Assembly: GCA_020726505.1 (NCBI GenBank) | Contig: JAHLEZ010000045.1 | Coordinates: 186,001-250,000, forward strand | Direction of reading: 5' to 3' | DNA length: 64,000 bases | Source: Leptodontidium sp. MPI-SDFR-AT-0119 | Taxonomy: Eukaryota > Ascomycota > Leotiomycetes > Helotiales > Leptodontidiaceae | Shown here: piece after piece, positions 23,198 to 35,900 of the stretch | Layout: every line of letters starts with the position of its first letter | Numbering within the stretch: the stretch's first letter is position 1 | Translations under genes and position numbers: made by a program | Notes under the pieces: generated by a model | The model's database searches: none | Seen by the model: the letters and a program-made list of their open reading frames with translations, nothing else | Told to the model about the DNA's origin: nothing

Positions 23198-25316
23198 TTA
23201 TCTTGTGTATCTGAAAAAGCTGGCCTGATCTCCACTGTCCATCTCGGCTCTCTTCATCTCGGTCGTGTAATCATTGGGGTGAGGGTGCTCCTCATCTCGT
23301 CGTTTGTTGATCTGACCAAGGATGAACCATTGGAAGACAATGAGCATGAAAGACATGCACAGAAAGCTATAGAAATACGTTAGCACAATGTCGTGCAATG
23401 CCATCTGTAGAAGGGGAGGGGGGTTCTTACCCGAGGCAAACACCATGGCCGAGGAAATATCTTGGCTTGTCTTGGTTACGGTAGCTATTAGGGATTAGAA
23501 TATATTCTTCGGTTAATGAAATGGGGGGAAGGGACGGCTTGGACTTACATGAAAGATGAAATGACACCACCACAGTTTCCAAAGGCGATTTGGATCGCGA
23601 TTCCAGCTCCTCGCTTTGTCGAACCACCAATGTTGTTTCCGTTCCACATCACCATGATTGGGATCATTGGATAACTGAATGCGTTAGAATTGAAAAAAAA
23701 AAAAAAAAAAGTTCAGGTGTCGGAAATGACTTACACTCCACATGCAGCCAAAAAGGTGCCGATATATTGTACAGCGGGGGTATCTGTTGAAAGCAATAGA
23801 ACGTAGCCAATGATGGCAGAGCAGCAATAACCACCGAGGAAACTAGGGAGAATTAGTCTAGATCCTCGTAGCTAAATTACAGATTTGAGACTTACACTGC
23901 TCGCTTGTTCACTCGGTCACTGTAGAAGCCACCGAGAACTGTGAAGATACAGCCGAGAACGTAGGGTGGCTAGAAACTGGGTTAGACAATTCCTCATAAA
24001 ATGCAGTTTTGATGCAAAAGAGGTACTTACAACTGTAAGCAACTGTGACATGGCATCAGAGTAACCCATGGCGCGGATAATGGATGGCAGAAAGAGCGAG
24101 AAGGAGTACAATGGGACAAGAATTCCAATGTATGCGACGGATTGGACCCAAATCTTCCAATCAGCAAACGCAGCCTTCATGAATTTCAAGTCGTAGTGGG
24201 ACGCCAGATCGTCGTTGTCTTGGCTCAATCGAAGGGACACCTCCTTGGCCTCCTCGGCATTCAAGAAGGATGCTGTTGCAGGGCTGTCGGCCATCGCCCA
24301 GAAAGCGATAAGTGCAACGATAACGGTGAGGAGACCTTCGAGGATAAAGATCCAAGCCCATCCATCCTTTCCTCCTAGACCGTCCATCTCGTTGATTCCG
24401 CGTGCGAGTAGACCTCCGAAGGCACCTGCGACAGTGGCGGCAGAGAAGAAGATAGCAGCACGGAATGCACACTCTCTACGGCAGTACCATAGAGTGATGT
24501 AATAGTTGACACCCTGTTACTGTGAGTTTTCCCCCTAATGAACTTGAAGTTATGGGTAACTTACGGGAAAGAGACCAGCCTCCGCAACACCCAGGAAAAC
24601 TCGGGCAATGACAAGGCCGTGGAAATTAGTAACCAGACCGGTCAGAGTCATTGTTATTCCCCATGCCAACATCATGATTGGAAACCACATGGACTGAAGG
24701 CTTATTAGTTACCGTCTCTCGCCAGCTTTTGGAAGATATCATACCGCTCTCCATCGCTTCAGAATCCTGAAAATGTCAGCAAGGTGTTCGGACACTGAAG
24801 AAGAGTAACTCACATGTTGGAAGGAACTTCAAACAGGACATATGTCACAACTTGGAGGACACATCAGGACTTGAAAATATCATTAATCAGGTGATGAAAC
24901 TTACAAAAAACAGCTGCAAGGTCACATTATTAGCAAGTGACAATCAAAAGTGTCTTGAGATGGAAACTTACAGAGAGCAGTGTTGTACTGCATTCCCTCA
25001 AGGCCAATCGCCGACTCTAGACCAAAGAGTTTCGCATTTCCAATGTTCGTACGACTGTGCAACATATTAGACGAGGTACTTTCATATCCTCTATGCAACT
25101 TAAGGCAACTTACTCGAGGAAAGAGAGGAGGTATAGCAAAGATAAGAACGGAATCAGATGCCAATCGATTTTTCTCAACAGCCTCTTCGTTTGTAATGTG
25201 TCGTAAGTGGGAATATCTTCAACGAACGCAACATCTGCTTTTTCATCGACATCAAGGCTCTTGACCTGCTTCAACTGCAGGTCCGAAGCAGGATTGTTTG
25301 TAGTCTCGGTAGCCAT
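23198..25316 (-). CDS. MFS transporter of the Dal5/anion:cation symporter type
   Basis: Twelve exons, read leftward, encode 498 residues: 25114-25316, 24972-25054, 24905-24913, 24814-24850, 24745-24766, 24565-24693, 24031-24513, 23896-23969, 23735-23842, 23549-23674, 23431-23484, 23198-23366. After a cytosolic N-terminus, the product has the family hallmarks LDRTNIGNAKL at the end of TM1, FFVTYVLFEVPSNM in TM2 and ARVFLGVAEAGLFPG in TM4. About twelve hydrophobic segments are present. Relatives import allantoate, nicotinate, vitamins or other small organic anions across the plasma membrane; the substrate here is unknown. Exon 3 is only nine nucleotides, yet it keeps the frame and restores the conserved ALSVFFVTYV segment, so it is very likely real. 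One intron has an 18-nt poly-A (poly-T in the sense of transcription) tract. Confidence 0.93.
23693..23710 (+). repeat. Poly-A tract inside a transporter intron
   Basis: Eighteen A residues on the plus strand read as poly-T in the transcript, within the 60-bp intron 23675-23734 and close to its 3' splice site. It could act as an exceptionally long polypyrimidine tract. Confidence 0.9.
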
Positions 25317-28300
25317 TTTTGGAAGTGAGAATATGGAACTCGTGATAGAAAAGATGGTAAGGGATCGACAAGCAGGAAAAGTCAGAAGGATATCCTCCCT
25401 GTCTTATAGAATGTCACGATAACGACAATGCGGGGGGATGGAGGGGCGTAACAGGCCCTCACATGTCTTGCAGGGCTAAGACCCCACCATGCCCAGGCGC
25501 CCATCTTGGCATCTGGGGGTGGTGCAGCAGCTGAATCGTATTTTGTCCTGTGGCTTCCTGGTTTCTTGTCGCAATTTCTCTCAGCGAAAGAAATCGTGGA
25601 ATGATTTCTTATCAAACGTTTCGACAAGGCGCTTATTGAGAACAACACGGACTTTCTCCATTTTTCCCGCAGTTGTGTTATCCTCGCCCAGGTCTTAGTG
25701 GCCTTGGGGATGCAGCCAACTCTTGGCTGGACGGAGAACCAACCGAAACCAAGATTTGCTGCGCGCATGCTGCTGCTAACCGGTCATTGATATGAACGGT
25801 ACATGGGTACCGTGTTTCCTAAATCCGATGGTAGTGTAAACAATTCTGATATTCATTGTTTTGACTTTTCAGAGTCCTTTACCCAGGTCTTCTTTGTTGA
25901 CAGCCAACTGTTCCTGACTAACCGAAGTCTGGTAGTCGGCCTAGATGCCAAGGGCTTGACAGGAAAGAGGAAGTCGAAATGTTTTTCTAGAAGGTTTTGC
26001 CAAGTGAGCCGGCAAAAACTATCGGCAAGTTCCCGGTTCATTTTCGGAAAGTGTTGGAGCCAGTTGCTTTAGAGAGCTGAGGGGGACCAATTGGCCGTCA
26101 GAGGCCGTGATGTCGCCTCCTCTGCCTCATGGGACTGATTCCAAGTTTTCGCTCTGACGGATGTGGAGGCGGATCGGGGCATTTCGGTGCTAATTGAACT
26201 AGGATCATTGGTTCGGTGTTCTCCCCGTCGTCTTGGAAGTATGTTCTGAAATTTATAAACCTCCTGTGGGCCGACGAGATACATCTCTCAGCAGAGCAGG
26301 GTCCAATGGGGAAACAGTAAAGTTGAGACTTTGTTGAGGGGCTCCGTAAGAAAAACGCACGATCCAAGCAGAGGGGTCACCTGCAATGTTCTCCGGATGC
26401 TCCGGAGAGTATGTAGTTTTGTAATCAAGATGATTGCAACTGCCAAAATCAACACCAATGTTAGGCTACGATTATACGGGGAACTAACAGGGCCAAAGCC
26501 TCCACCAATTCCAAGAATTCTGTCTTTGGAAGTCTGGGGTCCCCACTTGACTTCTAGGCAGGACGTCGTAAGGCATTGCTCCAATAAAGGTGCGATGTGC
26601 CATTCCTAATTTTCTGGGTCGTGGAGACTCGACATATTTTATAGGCCCCAGAAGAGAGAGGCAGCTTTCTTCTTCCCTTTTCTTTCAAAATTTTGATCCT
26701 CGTTTTTTCAACCATTCTATAAGCATCTTTGCAGGGTTCTACTCACTATTGGGGTTTAAAATCACTAAGCACTCCCTCGCCGACAGCAGGCGTCTGAGCA
26801 TTAAATTGAACCGCTATATCAAGGCGTATCTCATTATCACCTTTCCTGATCGAGGCCAATAGAGATTTTCTCTATCAAAGACCGTCTCACTTACGATTCC
26901 TCAAGATTCAATCCAATAATCTGTTCTGCAGCCACCCTTTTCAAATTCGCTACAATATCGGAACGGCTACTTGCATACTTCCAATTCTCGCTCATTTACT
27001 ACTAAATGTCGAACTTTCTCTTTATCTCAGGAGAATTACTTTGAGTTAGACTCCTTTACTTGTGCTCAGTTCTTCTTCCTTTGGCGTTGTAAGCATCCCA
27101 GGAATTGCACTGGAATTATGAATATTCATCTACAACATCGATGAAACAGCCTCGAGGTCACCAGGTTCAACGACTTTTGAACACACCGACCCACAGTTCT
27201 CTAAGGTATCATTAAGAAACTTACTCATGCGGTTACCATTCACTGGTGCTGACAAAAGTATGATGTTGTCACAGCCTCATCTTAGCCGCGGGGTCACGTG
27301 AAGCCATCGATCTTTGCCACTCATTCAGGCTTGGTGACACTTGCTGAGATCCATGGTAGCAAGGCAGATTTGCTCTTTAAGCAATGTTTGTGTTGTCGGC
27401 GGAAGCAATTTTTGAGAACTCAGTGATGAATTCTACTTCCTGACACTGATGTCAACACAGAACTTTTGGAAGAAAGGACTCACGACGTATCTACATCATT
27501 AAAGCCTCAGCCTGAAAGACCTACTACATTCAGTAATTCGTAATAGTCGCGAAATCGTGGCGATCCGACCGACTTGTAAGACAGAACAAACGTCGCGGGT
27601 GTCATGAACTGTGTTTCCCTAAGATGCCAACGAGCACCAGACATTGCAATAATAACAAATTGAGTAGATAAGACATTCAATTACACTTGTTATTATAAAG
27701 CTACTTCTTAGTTAGACGGTCGTACAAAACATCGCCGTTCTGCTTCTCTCATGTTTGTTTATTATGCTTTTAAGAGAGACCTCCTTTTTGCGCGAAAGCT
27801 AGCGAGAGAATAGAACCACGGTGATGGAAGGGTTCAAACCTCAGCCGCTGATACAACGGCAGTAAAAGCCATGCGCAGCTCAGATGAACTCTAGTCAAAG
27901 TGTGTGGCCTTGTAAACAGTGCATTAAGGTATCTGATTTTGAAAAGAACACACTGGCGGATGAATCCCCGGAGCAACTGGGCGGAACGCGGCCAAATCCT
28001 TTTCCATTTCTTGTGCCTGGTGTTCCGCGCAAAAATCTAACATTTAACCACGCTCAAACGGCGAATCGAGTTCCAATCAACCTATCGACACAGCAGATTA
28101 CGGAGTTTGTCAAGACGACCGACTTTTCTCAGTGACCCACTTGCTGGAAAGGAATTTTCTTTCTCGCCCCACAGAGTTGCACGAAACCCTAACGAACACC
28201 GGCCAAACGGCATCCATGAACAGCTCTTTGAAAACTAGGGAATGAATGTATAGGGATAGTTAATACATTTTCGAACAGAAGAGCATTGGGTATTTACAAT

Positions 28301-28329
28301 CATATAAGGAAATCAGCTGCATCAACACA
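25317..28329. other. Gene-poor 3 kb, no supported gene
   Basis: The first part is the transporter promoter. Beyond it I find only short frames on both strands, without domains or convincing intron chains. No mobile-element termini or tandem repeats stand out. Small or non-coding genes cannot be ruled out. Confidence 0.5.
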
Positions 28330-28430
28330 GGTCGGATGGTGTAGTTGGTTATCACGTGTCCTTAACAAATTCAATTTCGTTTATTTGTTGAATCCGGACA
28401 AGGTCCTGAGTTCAATCCTCAGTCTGATCA
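28330..28430 (+). tRNA. tRNA-Val (anticodon AAC), intron-containing
   Basis: The cloverleaf can be drawn by hand. The acceptor is GGTCGGA with TCTGATC (7 pairs, two of them G-U), discriminator A at 28430. The D-arm carries GTGTAGTTGGTTATCAC. The anticodon stem TGTCC/GGACA is perfect, the loop holds TTAACA with anticodon AAC, and the T-arm CTGAG-TTCAATC-CTCAG is perfect. An intron of about 27 nt sits one base 3' of the anticodon, the canonical position, and can itself fold (ATTCAA with TTGAAT). T-rich sequence just downstream could terminate RNA polymerase III. It decodes GUU and, with A34 modified to inosine, GUC and GUA. Confidence 0.9.
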
Positions 28431-28727
28431 TAATTTACTTTTTGCAGTTTTACTTTTTTGATAGTTGAAGTTTAATCCCAATAATCCTTTGGAACCAAGT
28501 CGGTTGGCTTTTCTTTTGATACTTTACTCTTTGCCGGCACTCATGTAGGCCACAAATCTATGGACCTGGAGTTGCAACTGAGGAAGGCCCTCCCACCCCC
28601 CTTGTAGATTCTAGACACAAGTTGACAGGGGATAGTCCTTCACTTTTATTTTTATTTTGGCACTAGGTTTAGCTTATCTACGTAATTACGCCCTTGTTCG
28701 GCCATCCAATCACGGATACAAATAAAT

Positions 28728-28818
28728 GGTCGGGTGGTGTAGTTGGTTATCACATCTCGTTAACAGTTTACTGTGACATATTCCGAGAAGGTCCTGGGAT
28801 CGAGCCCCAGCCTGATCA
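28728..28818 (+). tRNA. tRNA-Val (anticodon AAC), second copy with a different intron
   Basis: The acceptor is GGTCGGG with CCTGATC, discriminator A at 28818. The D-arm is identical to that of the first copy, the anticodon stem TCTCG/CGAGA is perfect with loop TTAACA (anticodon AAC), and the T-stem is CTGGG/CCCAG. The T-loop reads ATCGAGC, with A instead of the near-universal T at position 54, which weakens the B box. The intron is about 18 nt and unrelated in sequence to that of the first copy. The 3' flank shares TTTTTGCAGTTTT with the first copy, which points to an old local duplication. Confidence 0.85.
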
Positions 28819-29291
28819 TTATTCATTACATTTTTGCAGTTTTTGTCCTCATGTGTCTGTTTGAGTACTCTATCCACTCAGTCCTGGTTTTCCAAGTACA
28901 CATACTGGAAGGGAAGGAAGGGCGTGCGATTTCTTTTTCGTTTGCGAGTTTTGATTATCTGAGACAGTACAGATTAAGACTGATAGGGACAACATATCTT
29001 TCAAGCAGTAAGTGGGCTTCAGGCTGCTTGCAACTTTGGATTTTCTCTCTTTCTTCCATCCCGAACAGTTTCTGCAAGCAGATTCTTCTCTAGGATAAAC
29101 CCGAAGAGCCCCCATCTCCATGCCGCACCATGTGGGTCACATAGTCAGTCTCGAGCACACTTCGTATTCAAAGGATTTCTACAATTGCACTTGGACATGG
29201 TTTGAGCATGAGGCAGATAGTTCTAGACACGAACTTCCTGGTTCTAAAACACAACCCATTGATTTTAAGGTATCTTCTACATTTTGCTCAT
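28819..29291. other. Intergenic, 3' of POL5
   Basis: This lies between the tRNA and the 3' end of the leftward POL5 gene. No gene is seen. Confidence 0.5.
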
Positions 29292-32200
29292 TCATGCATT
29301 AGCATGACTCTGACACCAATTAACCCAATCCACAAAGAAAGCAGCCTGCATCTTAACCTCACCCTCCAACCACGTAACCTGAGAATCTCTATACACCGTC
29401 GCGATCTTCTTGACGCTTCCCTTATCAGCTCTATACAAACTCGACGCAACCAGCAAACTCGCGCTACTCGCCGCTCTGGCGAATAGATGTGAAGGATCTT
29501 TTGAAGCTTCGAGGTGGATGGCTTTGATCAATTTGATCTGCTCCGAGCTATTGATTTCGCTGACTCCGTCCTTTTTGGCGCTTTTCGAGGCTTTGGCGAA
29601 GGCGAGGATGATGTTATGCGCCTTTTCGGCGAGTTGCTTTGCCTTGGTCGTGCGGATCAACTGCAATAGAGGAAGAAGCAGGCCAAACGCGAGAGGGTTC
29701 GAAGCTTGTTTCTTGGCATAGATCTCCAATAAGTCGAGAACACGGCCTTTGAAATTGACCATTGTTTCCTTGGCGTCCTTTTGCTCTTGCTTCTTGTTGG
29801 GGGCTTTCTTGCGCGCTGAGAAGATCTCGACGAGTTTGGCGTCTAGCTGCATCATTTCCGAGTCGGTCATGTCGGCGTCGCTGTCCTCGTCGTCGCCGTC
29901 GCCGTCTTGGCCAGGGAGGTGGGTGCCAAGAGCTTGGGCGAGGGCTAGGTTGAGCTTTTTTGCATCTTCGTCCTCTTCGTCTCCTGATGCCTCATCTTCT
30001 GACTCTCCCGATTCGTCATTGTCGTCGTCTAGATGTCCATTCAAATGACCCTCATCACCATCCATGTCAACGACTTCGACATCTGAATCCTCTTCGTCAT
30101 CATCTACGTCCATGTTTTCTCCATCTTCGGGTTCTTGGTCAAATAGTTCTTGTTGGCCTCTCAAACTCTCGCCAGATTCTAGGACATTAGTCATCAGCTG
30201 CAGTCCACCCGCAGTTATATCGCCCATAAAGGCACCAAATACATGCTGTGTGACTTTTCGGAGAAGTGCAGATGGTTTAGAGATGAACGAAAGTAGCAGC
30301 TCCACCAGAACTTCCGACGCATCGACATCAGAATCCTCGGTGTCCTTGTGGCGAATCAACTTATCATAACAAAGCTTGAGCTCATCGAGAATCGAGACAG
30401 CTTCCGGCTCGCCATTGTAAAGTTGGAAGACTACTAGTGAGTACAGCAATGCGAGGGCCTGCAGAGGCGCTTTGCTCTCGGGACTGGCTTTCTTAGCTCT
30501 CTTAAGAATCTTCTCCACCGTTGAAATTGCACTGTCTTTGGCATCGCTGATTCCCTCATCCATTTCCACGGCGTTAGGAGAGAAAGAGCGTAGCAAATCG
30601 CAGGGATATGTGTACCCTTGCAGATCGGATAGAAGATGACCGAATGATGACATGAGTCGAGTTCGAAAGATGGTGCGAGTTTTGTTAGATGGTGCAGGTT
30701 TGCATTTTGAATCTTCGCCATAGGCAAACTTGGCCAGAGTAGGTAAGGCGGTTTCCTTGATCCAGTCCACATTCCTCGATTCATCTGTGATATTGACTTT
30801 TCGAATAATGTTAAGAACGTAATCGCCAAGCATCTGTCTACGCATCTCAGCCTCCTTGATATCATCCCTAGAGGAGTCAGCCATGTACCCAGAACATACA
30901 TAGTAGAGGAAACTTACCCGCTAACCGAAAGAGCCAACTCAACGAGGATGTTGATCACAGCCGTTGCGCTGCTGTCTCCAACCAAATTCAACAATCGCTC
31001 AATATTTTTGGTCTTAGTAACTCTGTCGAAGTTGTAGGTTCCATGACCTCCAATCAAGCATGGGAGAATTGTTACCAAGAGCTTCGGGTTAGCTTCAACT
31101 GCACTGATCAACACCTTCAAGGACTTGTCTGCCGCTCGATGCAGAAAACGATCTTTCTCCTGGACATGGTTGATGAGACATCGTACCAGGTTGTGGCTAA
31201 ACACGCTTGGTAGCAGTTTGCCATAGGAAGTAGCAGCTTCGATAACTTTCTGGAAAAGCAAGAATCCCCAGAATTTACGCTCTCTAGAAGCGGTCGCAGA
31301 GAAAAGGTTCTCTGTTGATAATTAGCACCATGAATAAAGTCATACCGGGAGATATATACCATCGACTGCAACTTTCCAGAAATTCTCAAAATCCGACTTG
31401 ATGCCGTGAACTTTTGCTTTCACTCCTGCGATGTATTGCGCCAGGACGAGATTCCAGACGAAGTGGAGTTTCGCATTCCAATTTCCAGTTTGTTTCGCTT
31501 GTTGTGACTTGTCTGATCCTTCATCACTCGAGCTCTCCTTGAGTGCCTTCCCGAGGGTTTTCAGATGTTCCAACGGGTTTCCACTCGAACCCCAAGGCTT
31601 GCTAGGGAACTTCATGTCGGGAAAGCGATTCCTCGCCGTGATCCAAATACCAACTCCTTCTGGAGATAATGCCAACCCAGCCGTTTGTATTTGCTCTAAG
31701 GTATACTCGGCCTGACTTTGATCCATCTGCGAGAGCGCTCCTGTAATAACCCAACCACATTGTTCTCGAGTCCAAGGTTTCTTCTTGGCCAGTTCAAGAA
31801 ATTTCTGCAGGATCGTATTCCACTTGTTATCCTCCCCAAACAATATTTTTGCCCCCACGAAGCTCTCCAGTCCAAACAACAGTCCGAGGAAATGATCCTT
31901 CTCTTCTTGCCCGCTCAAGTCGCCGTCAGGTTTCGTTTTCGCGATCAGGAAGCCAAGAACCTTTTCGAAGGTCAAGCCCGGGTATTTTGTCTCTGCCAAA
32001 TTCTTCGTCCCGAACAATTGTCCTATAATTTCTGCCAGTACAACACTGAATCCCAGCCTCGCACATTTCCTGCCACTTGCGAGCCCTCGGAATAGTCGTC
32101 TCTCGAGATGTCGTTGTAAAGCCGACTCTTCAACACCCTCCCCTCCCAGAAGCCCAGCCAATACCGCATTGGCAGCATTGAGGCGATCCTCTATATCCTC

Positions 32201-32407
32201 ACTGCTCAGGAGATCATAGAGCTGGACTTCTCGTTTCAAGTCCGAACCTTTGGGATTGTCGAGGAACGGGGAAGTATCGAGAGGGGTTGGTTCGACCGTG
32301 GGTTTAGCTGCGCGCTTTTCGACTTTTCCCTCTGTCTTCTGCTGTTTCTTGGGATTTTGTTCTGCAGAAGGGCCATCCTTCGCTGCGCGTTTTCGTTTTT
32401 GGCCCAT
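29292..32407 (-). CDS. POL5: DNA polymerase V / MYBBP1A family nucleolar protein
   Basis: Three exons, read leftward (31360-32407, 30918-31311, 29292-30867; introns of 48 and 50 bp), encode 1,005 residues. Despite the name, family members are not replicative polymerases: yeast Pol5 is an essential nucleolar protein needed for rRNA synthesis and 60S subunit assembly. The N-terminus is a basic Lys/Arg-rich nuclear/nucleolar tail (MGQKRKRAAKDG). It is followed by DLKREVQLYDLLSSEDIEDR and an ARLGFSVVLAEIIG segment, both typical of the family, then alpha-helical repeats. An acidic Asp/Glu/Ser stretch of about 80 residues, typical of the family, sits in the third exon. The gene is divergent from the giant gene at 32918, with about 0.5 kb of shared upstream DNA. 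Confidence 0.92.
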
Positions 32408-32917
32408 GTTGAAGGCAGAAGATTTGTATTGCTACTGCTGTGGTCAACAGTGTTTGTGTCTCTTCTCTGAAGCTATCACTGGAATTTTGTTATTTTTATG
32501 CCGCCTTATACCGCTTTGCTGGCTGGATTAGGTTGGTGGGCGTAACTCAACTCCACTCCAGTCTCAGCTTAAGTTTGTTTCCTTTCCATCAACGCGCGCG
32601 GAAGTATATCCTCATAATAGTTCAGAGCATCAATTGTAGGAAATATAAACATACTACAATGCACCAATTTCAACTCAGTCTATTATAAAACACGTGATCT
32701 CGTGTTTGCGAGAACGCCTCGCTTCCTCACCCTTGCGTCTTGCAGCCAACTGCATCCTGTGAGGCGGAGCTGAGCTGGGCAGCCTGATGTCTCATTGCCT
32801 CCCATGCCTATTCTTCTATCCTCACAACAAACGCGGCTTCACTCTTCAGAAGCCTCATCTCCACCTGTTTTCTATGTTGGTCATTCGACCTATATGCCCT
32901 TGGCCCAAGCCGCCTAA
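32408..32917. promoter_or_regulatory. Divergent promoter region, POL5 and the giant multidomain gene
   Basis: This 510 bp separates two start codons facing away from each other. It includes AT-rich stretches and a pyrimidine-rich leader before 32918. I see no clear TATA box or dyad. Shared regulation is possible but not shown by the sequence. Confidence 0.5.
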
Positions 32918-35900
32918 ATGGATCCTCTGTCAGCCATAGGCGCTGTTGCCTCGATCTGCCAGTTGGCCCACGCTGCCTTATCTCTCTCAAAAACGCTCTA
33001 TTCCCTAGGCTCAGCTATCGGCTCTGCATCAGAAGATGTTCAGATTCTGGCTGAGGATCTCAAAACATTCTCTCAGTCATTGACGCTCCTCTCACGGTTA
33101 CTGGAAGATAGCAAGTCTTGGTATTCCGACGACATCTATCTCTTGACGGCAAAGATTATTAAAGACTGTGCTGAGCTCTACGTCAAAATCGAAAAGATTC
33201 TCGCTAAACTCGGTGGCAATGGCAAGAGTAATTGGAAACTCCGGGTCAAGTTCGTCTACAAGGAGGGCGAGATCAGGAAACTACTCAAGAGATTGCGGGA
33301 TATGAAAGGGACTCTGGCAACGATACTAATGAGTCTCCAGGTTGATCTCCAGTTATCTTTGCTGTGAGTAATGAGGCAAACAGGTGCCTAGCGACAAGGC
33401 GCACTGCCCTGGACTGTGCCAGGCTGACTCAAACTCAGGAACCTCTCGAGCTCTAGTAGTCTGAGCTCAAGCAAATCCCGCATTGTCTCGGATGTCTCGC
33501 TGCAGCCCGAAACTCTTCAGACTTTGAAAGAAGCACAGAAGGCTGTTGAGTCTGGAGGCTTCATGACAAAATATACTGCTGCTTCCGAGCAAGTTATTGA
33601 GTACTCAGAGAAAGGCGTACGAATATCGACTACTCACCGCGAAGAGGTCAATCGACAACAGCCAGCAGCGCCGTACGACATTCTTCCCAAAAATTCGGAC
33701 GACCAGGAAGATACGAGGTCGAAAGGCCCCGATTCTATTCAGCATAAGTCTATGAACGCTGTCAACGTGCCGCAGTGCCTTGTGATGATCCCATCGGATT
33801 CTGCTGATATGCAGAACGTATTTGCAAAGAAGAACGTTTCAAGAGCGGTCGTCAATGAAGAGCAAGATCCATCCAGTGAAGTGAAATCCGCTGCGAGACA
33901 GGCGCCCCCAGAGCCAGTTGCCCCATCTTCTATCGATGTAGATATGAAAAGTGTCAAGTCATCCTCCTCTGTGGAGAGCTTCAAGAGTGCCAAATCAATC
34001 CAAGAAGAAGAACTTGAGGTGGCTCGCAAGGTCAAAGCGATCCAAAGTGTCCTGCACGCTTTTCGCAGTGCCCTCGAGGTTCTTAATATCCTCGTGGAGC
34101 GGCGAATCGAAGACAGACGTTGGGATCTGTACACATCAGCAACTCAGTTGCAGGGGTGCTTGGTTGATGGTCGGGAAAATATCGACCGCCGAAATATCAG
34201 CCACTTTAAACGACATGGCAAGGACTATGTAACCAGCTTCTCTGGCAAACGTAAGTTTCGTAGAGCAGCTCTCTATGACATCATCCCTAATGTTTTATAG
34301 ATTCAACCGAAGTGCAGCGGCTGGGTTCCGTCCTGATGCAAGATGTTGGTCTTAAGCTCCACGAATATACCGCAGAGCACGAGGAGCTCGACAATTCCTT
34401 CTTCGAAAAGCTATCAACATCCACCGCAAACGTGGAGCGTCAGGTTCTTGAGTATCTCAATATCATAGCTGAATCGGCAAGCAAGACCGTACATACCGAA
34501 CCTTTTATTGACTACAATTCCCACTGGTCCACGCCTGTGCCAAAGCCAATTGCACTCCCAACTCGATGGCAATACACCAGGATCCAACCCGAGGAAGTAA
34601 GCCAAGCAGCACCAGTTGCAAGTTCAGATCCCATCTCCCCAAAGTTTGCTCCTACAACTCCAGGCTACAGCCCTACTTCGCCTTCTATGGCACAAGTATC
34701 AGTTTCACATCCGAGGTCTCCCACTTTCAACAATCTATCTCCAGACGGCGGGGTCATAGCGAATTATTACGACCCGGATTTGCTTTCCAAATTGACGGGG
34801 GAGCGTGTTCCACCTCCGATTCTGTCTCCACTCCCGCCGCCGAAGAAGCCAGGTTCTACACAATACAGCACACCTTCATCAGACAGAGATGTTCTCGCCC
34901 AAAGCAGGAAACCACTAGAGCGCCATCAGGTGGAGTCAGAGTCGAGTTTCTCGCTACTTCGGAAACGTGGACGACCCTACCTTCGCCAATCGCCCTCCGT
35001 CAAACCCCAACGTCAGTTAGATGGATCTAATAATCAATCTCCCTTGATTGCCCAGGTCACTCGGCAAAACAATAACGGAAGCATCATACCTTCGCCGCCT
35101 CCTATAAGGTCCTCAACTCGACATCAGCATCCTAACCCCGGAGACCCTCCACTTGGCTTGGCCAACGAAAACCCTGGATCGTTCGACTTCCAAGGTGGAC
35201 TTGATTTTACCGATCCAGGTGCAAATGATGCAGACAACCTGGAGGACTTCGACTTTGATTCGTTCTTAACAGGAGATTCTGGCACCGATTTTGATTTTGA
35301 ATCAAATTTCCCCGATAACAAGAACAGTGGCTCCAAGATGACACCAGCTGTGGAAACACCAAAGTTGAGCTCCCAAGACTGGACGATAGGTACAAGATGC
35401 GAGGCCTGTTTGAAGTCTAGTGATGTTTCGTGTGATGGTGCTTCAACTTGTTCAACATGTGCAAAGAGCGGGCAATTCTGCATCTATCCATCGATTCCGT
35501 TTGCAGCATCGCCCTCCAGGATGGCCAAGCCGACTGACGCGGCTGACAATAGTGTTAGGTTTTACAGAAGCTCTTATGGGAATTCTCAAGCTGTGTGGTC
35601 GAATCCAATATTTATGGCACCTTTCACCAACAACGTTCAAAACACACTCGGTGATGAAATCAGAGAAGAAGGCTCCTCTCGATCCTCAGGTAATGCTCCA
35701 GCCTCACAGCACCCGAATTTACCACTTCTCCGCACTCCAGAAGAGAATTGGATCCCTATCCCAACTTACAACAACAACAACCCTTGGCGCTCGTCAGTCA
35801 CGAAACCATATACGTCTGCCTTTAGGGAGGAAGAAATGGAAATCGATATGCCACCTCTGAAAGTCGGCGCACCACCCCCACCACCGAGACACTCCGCGAA

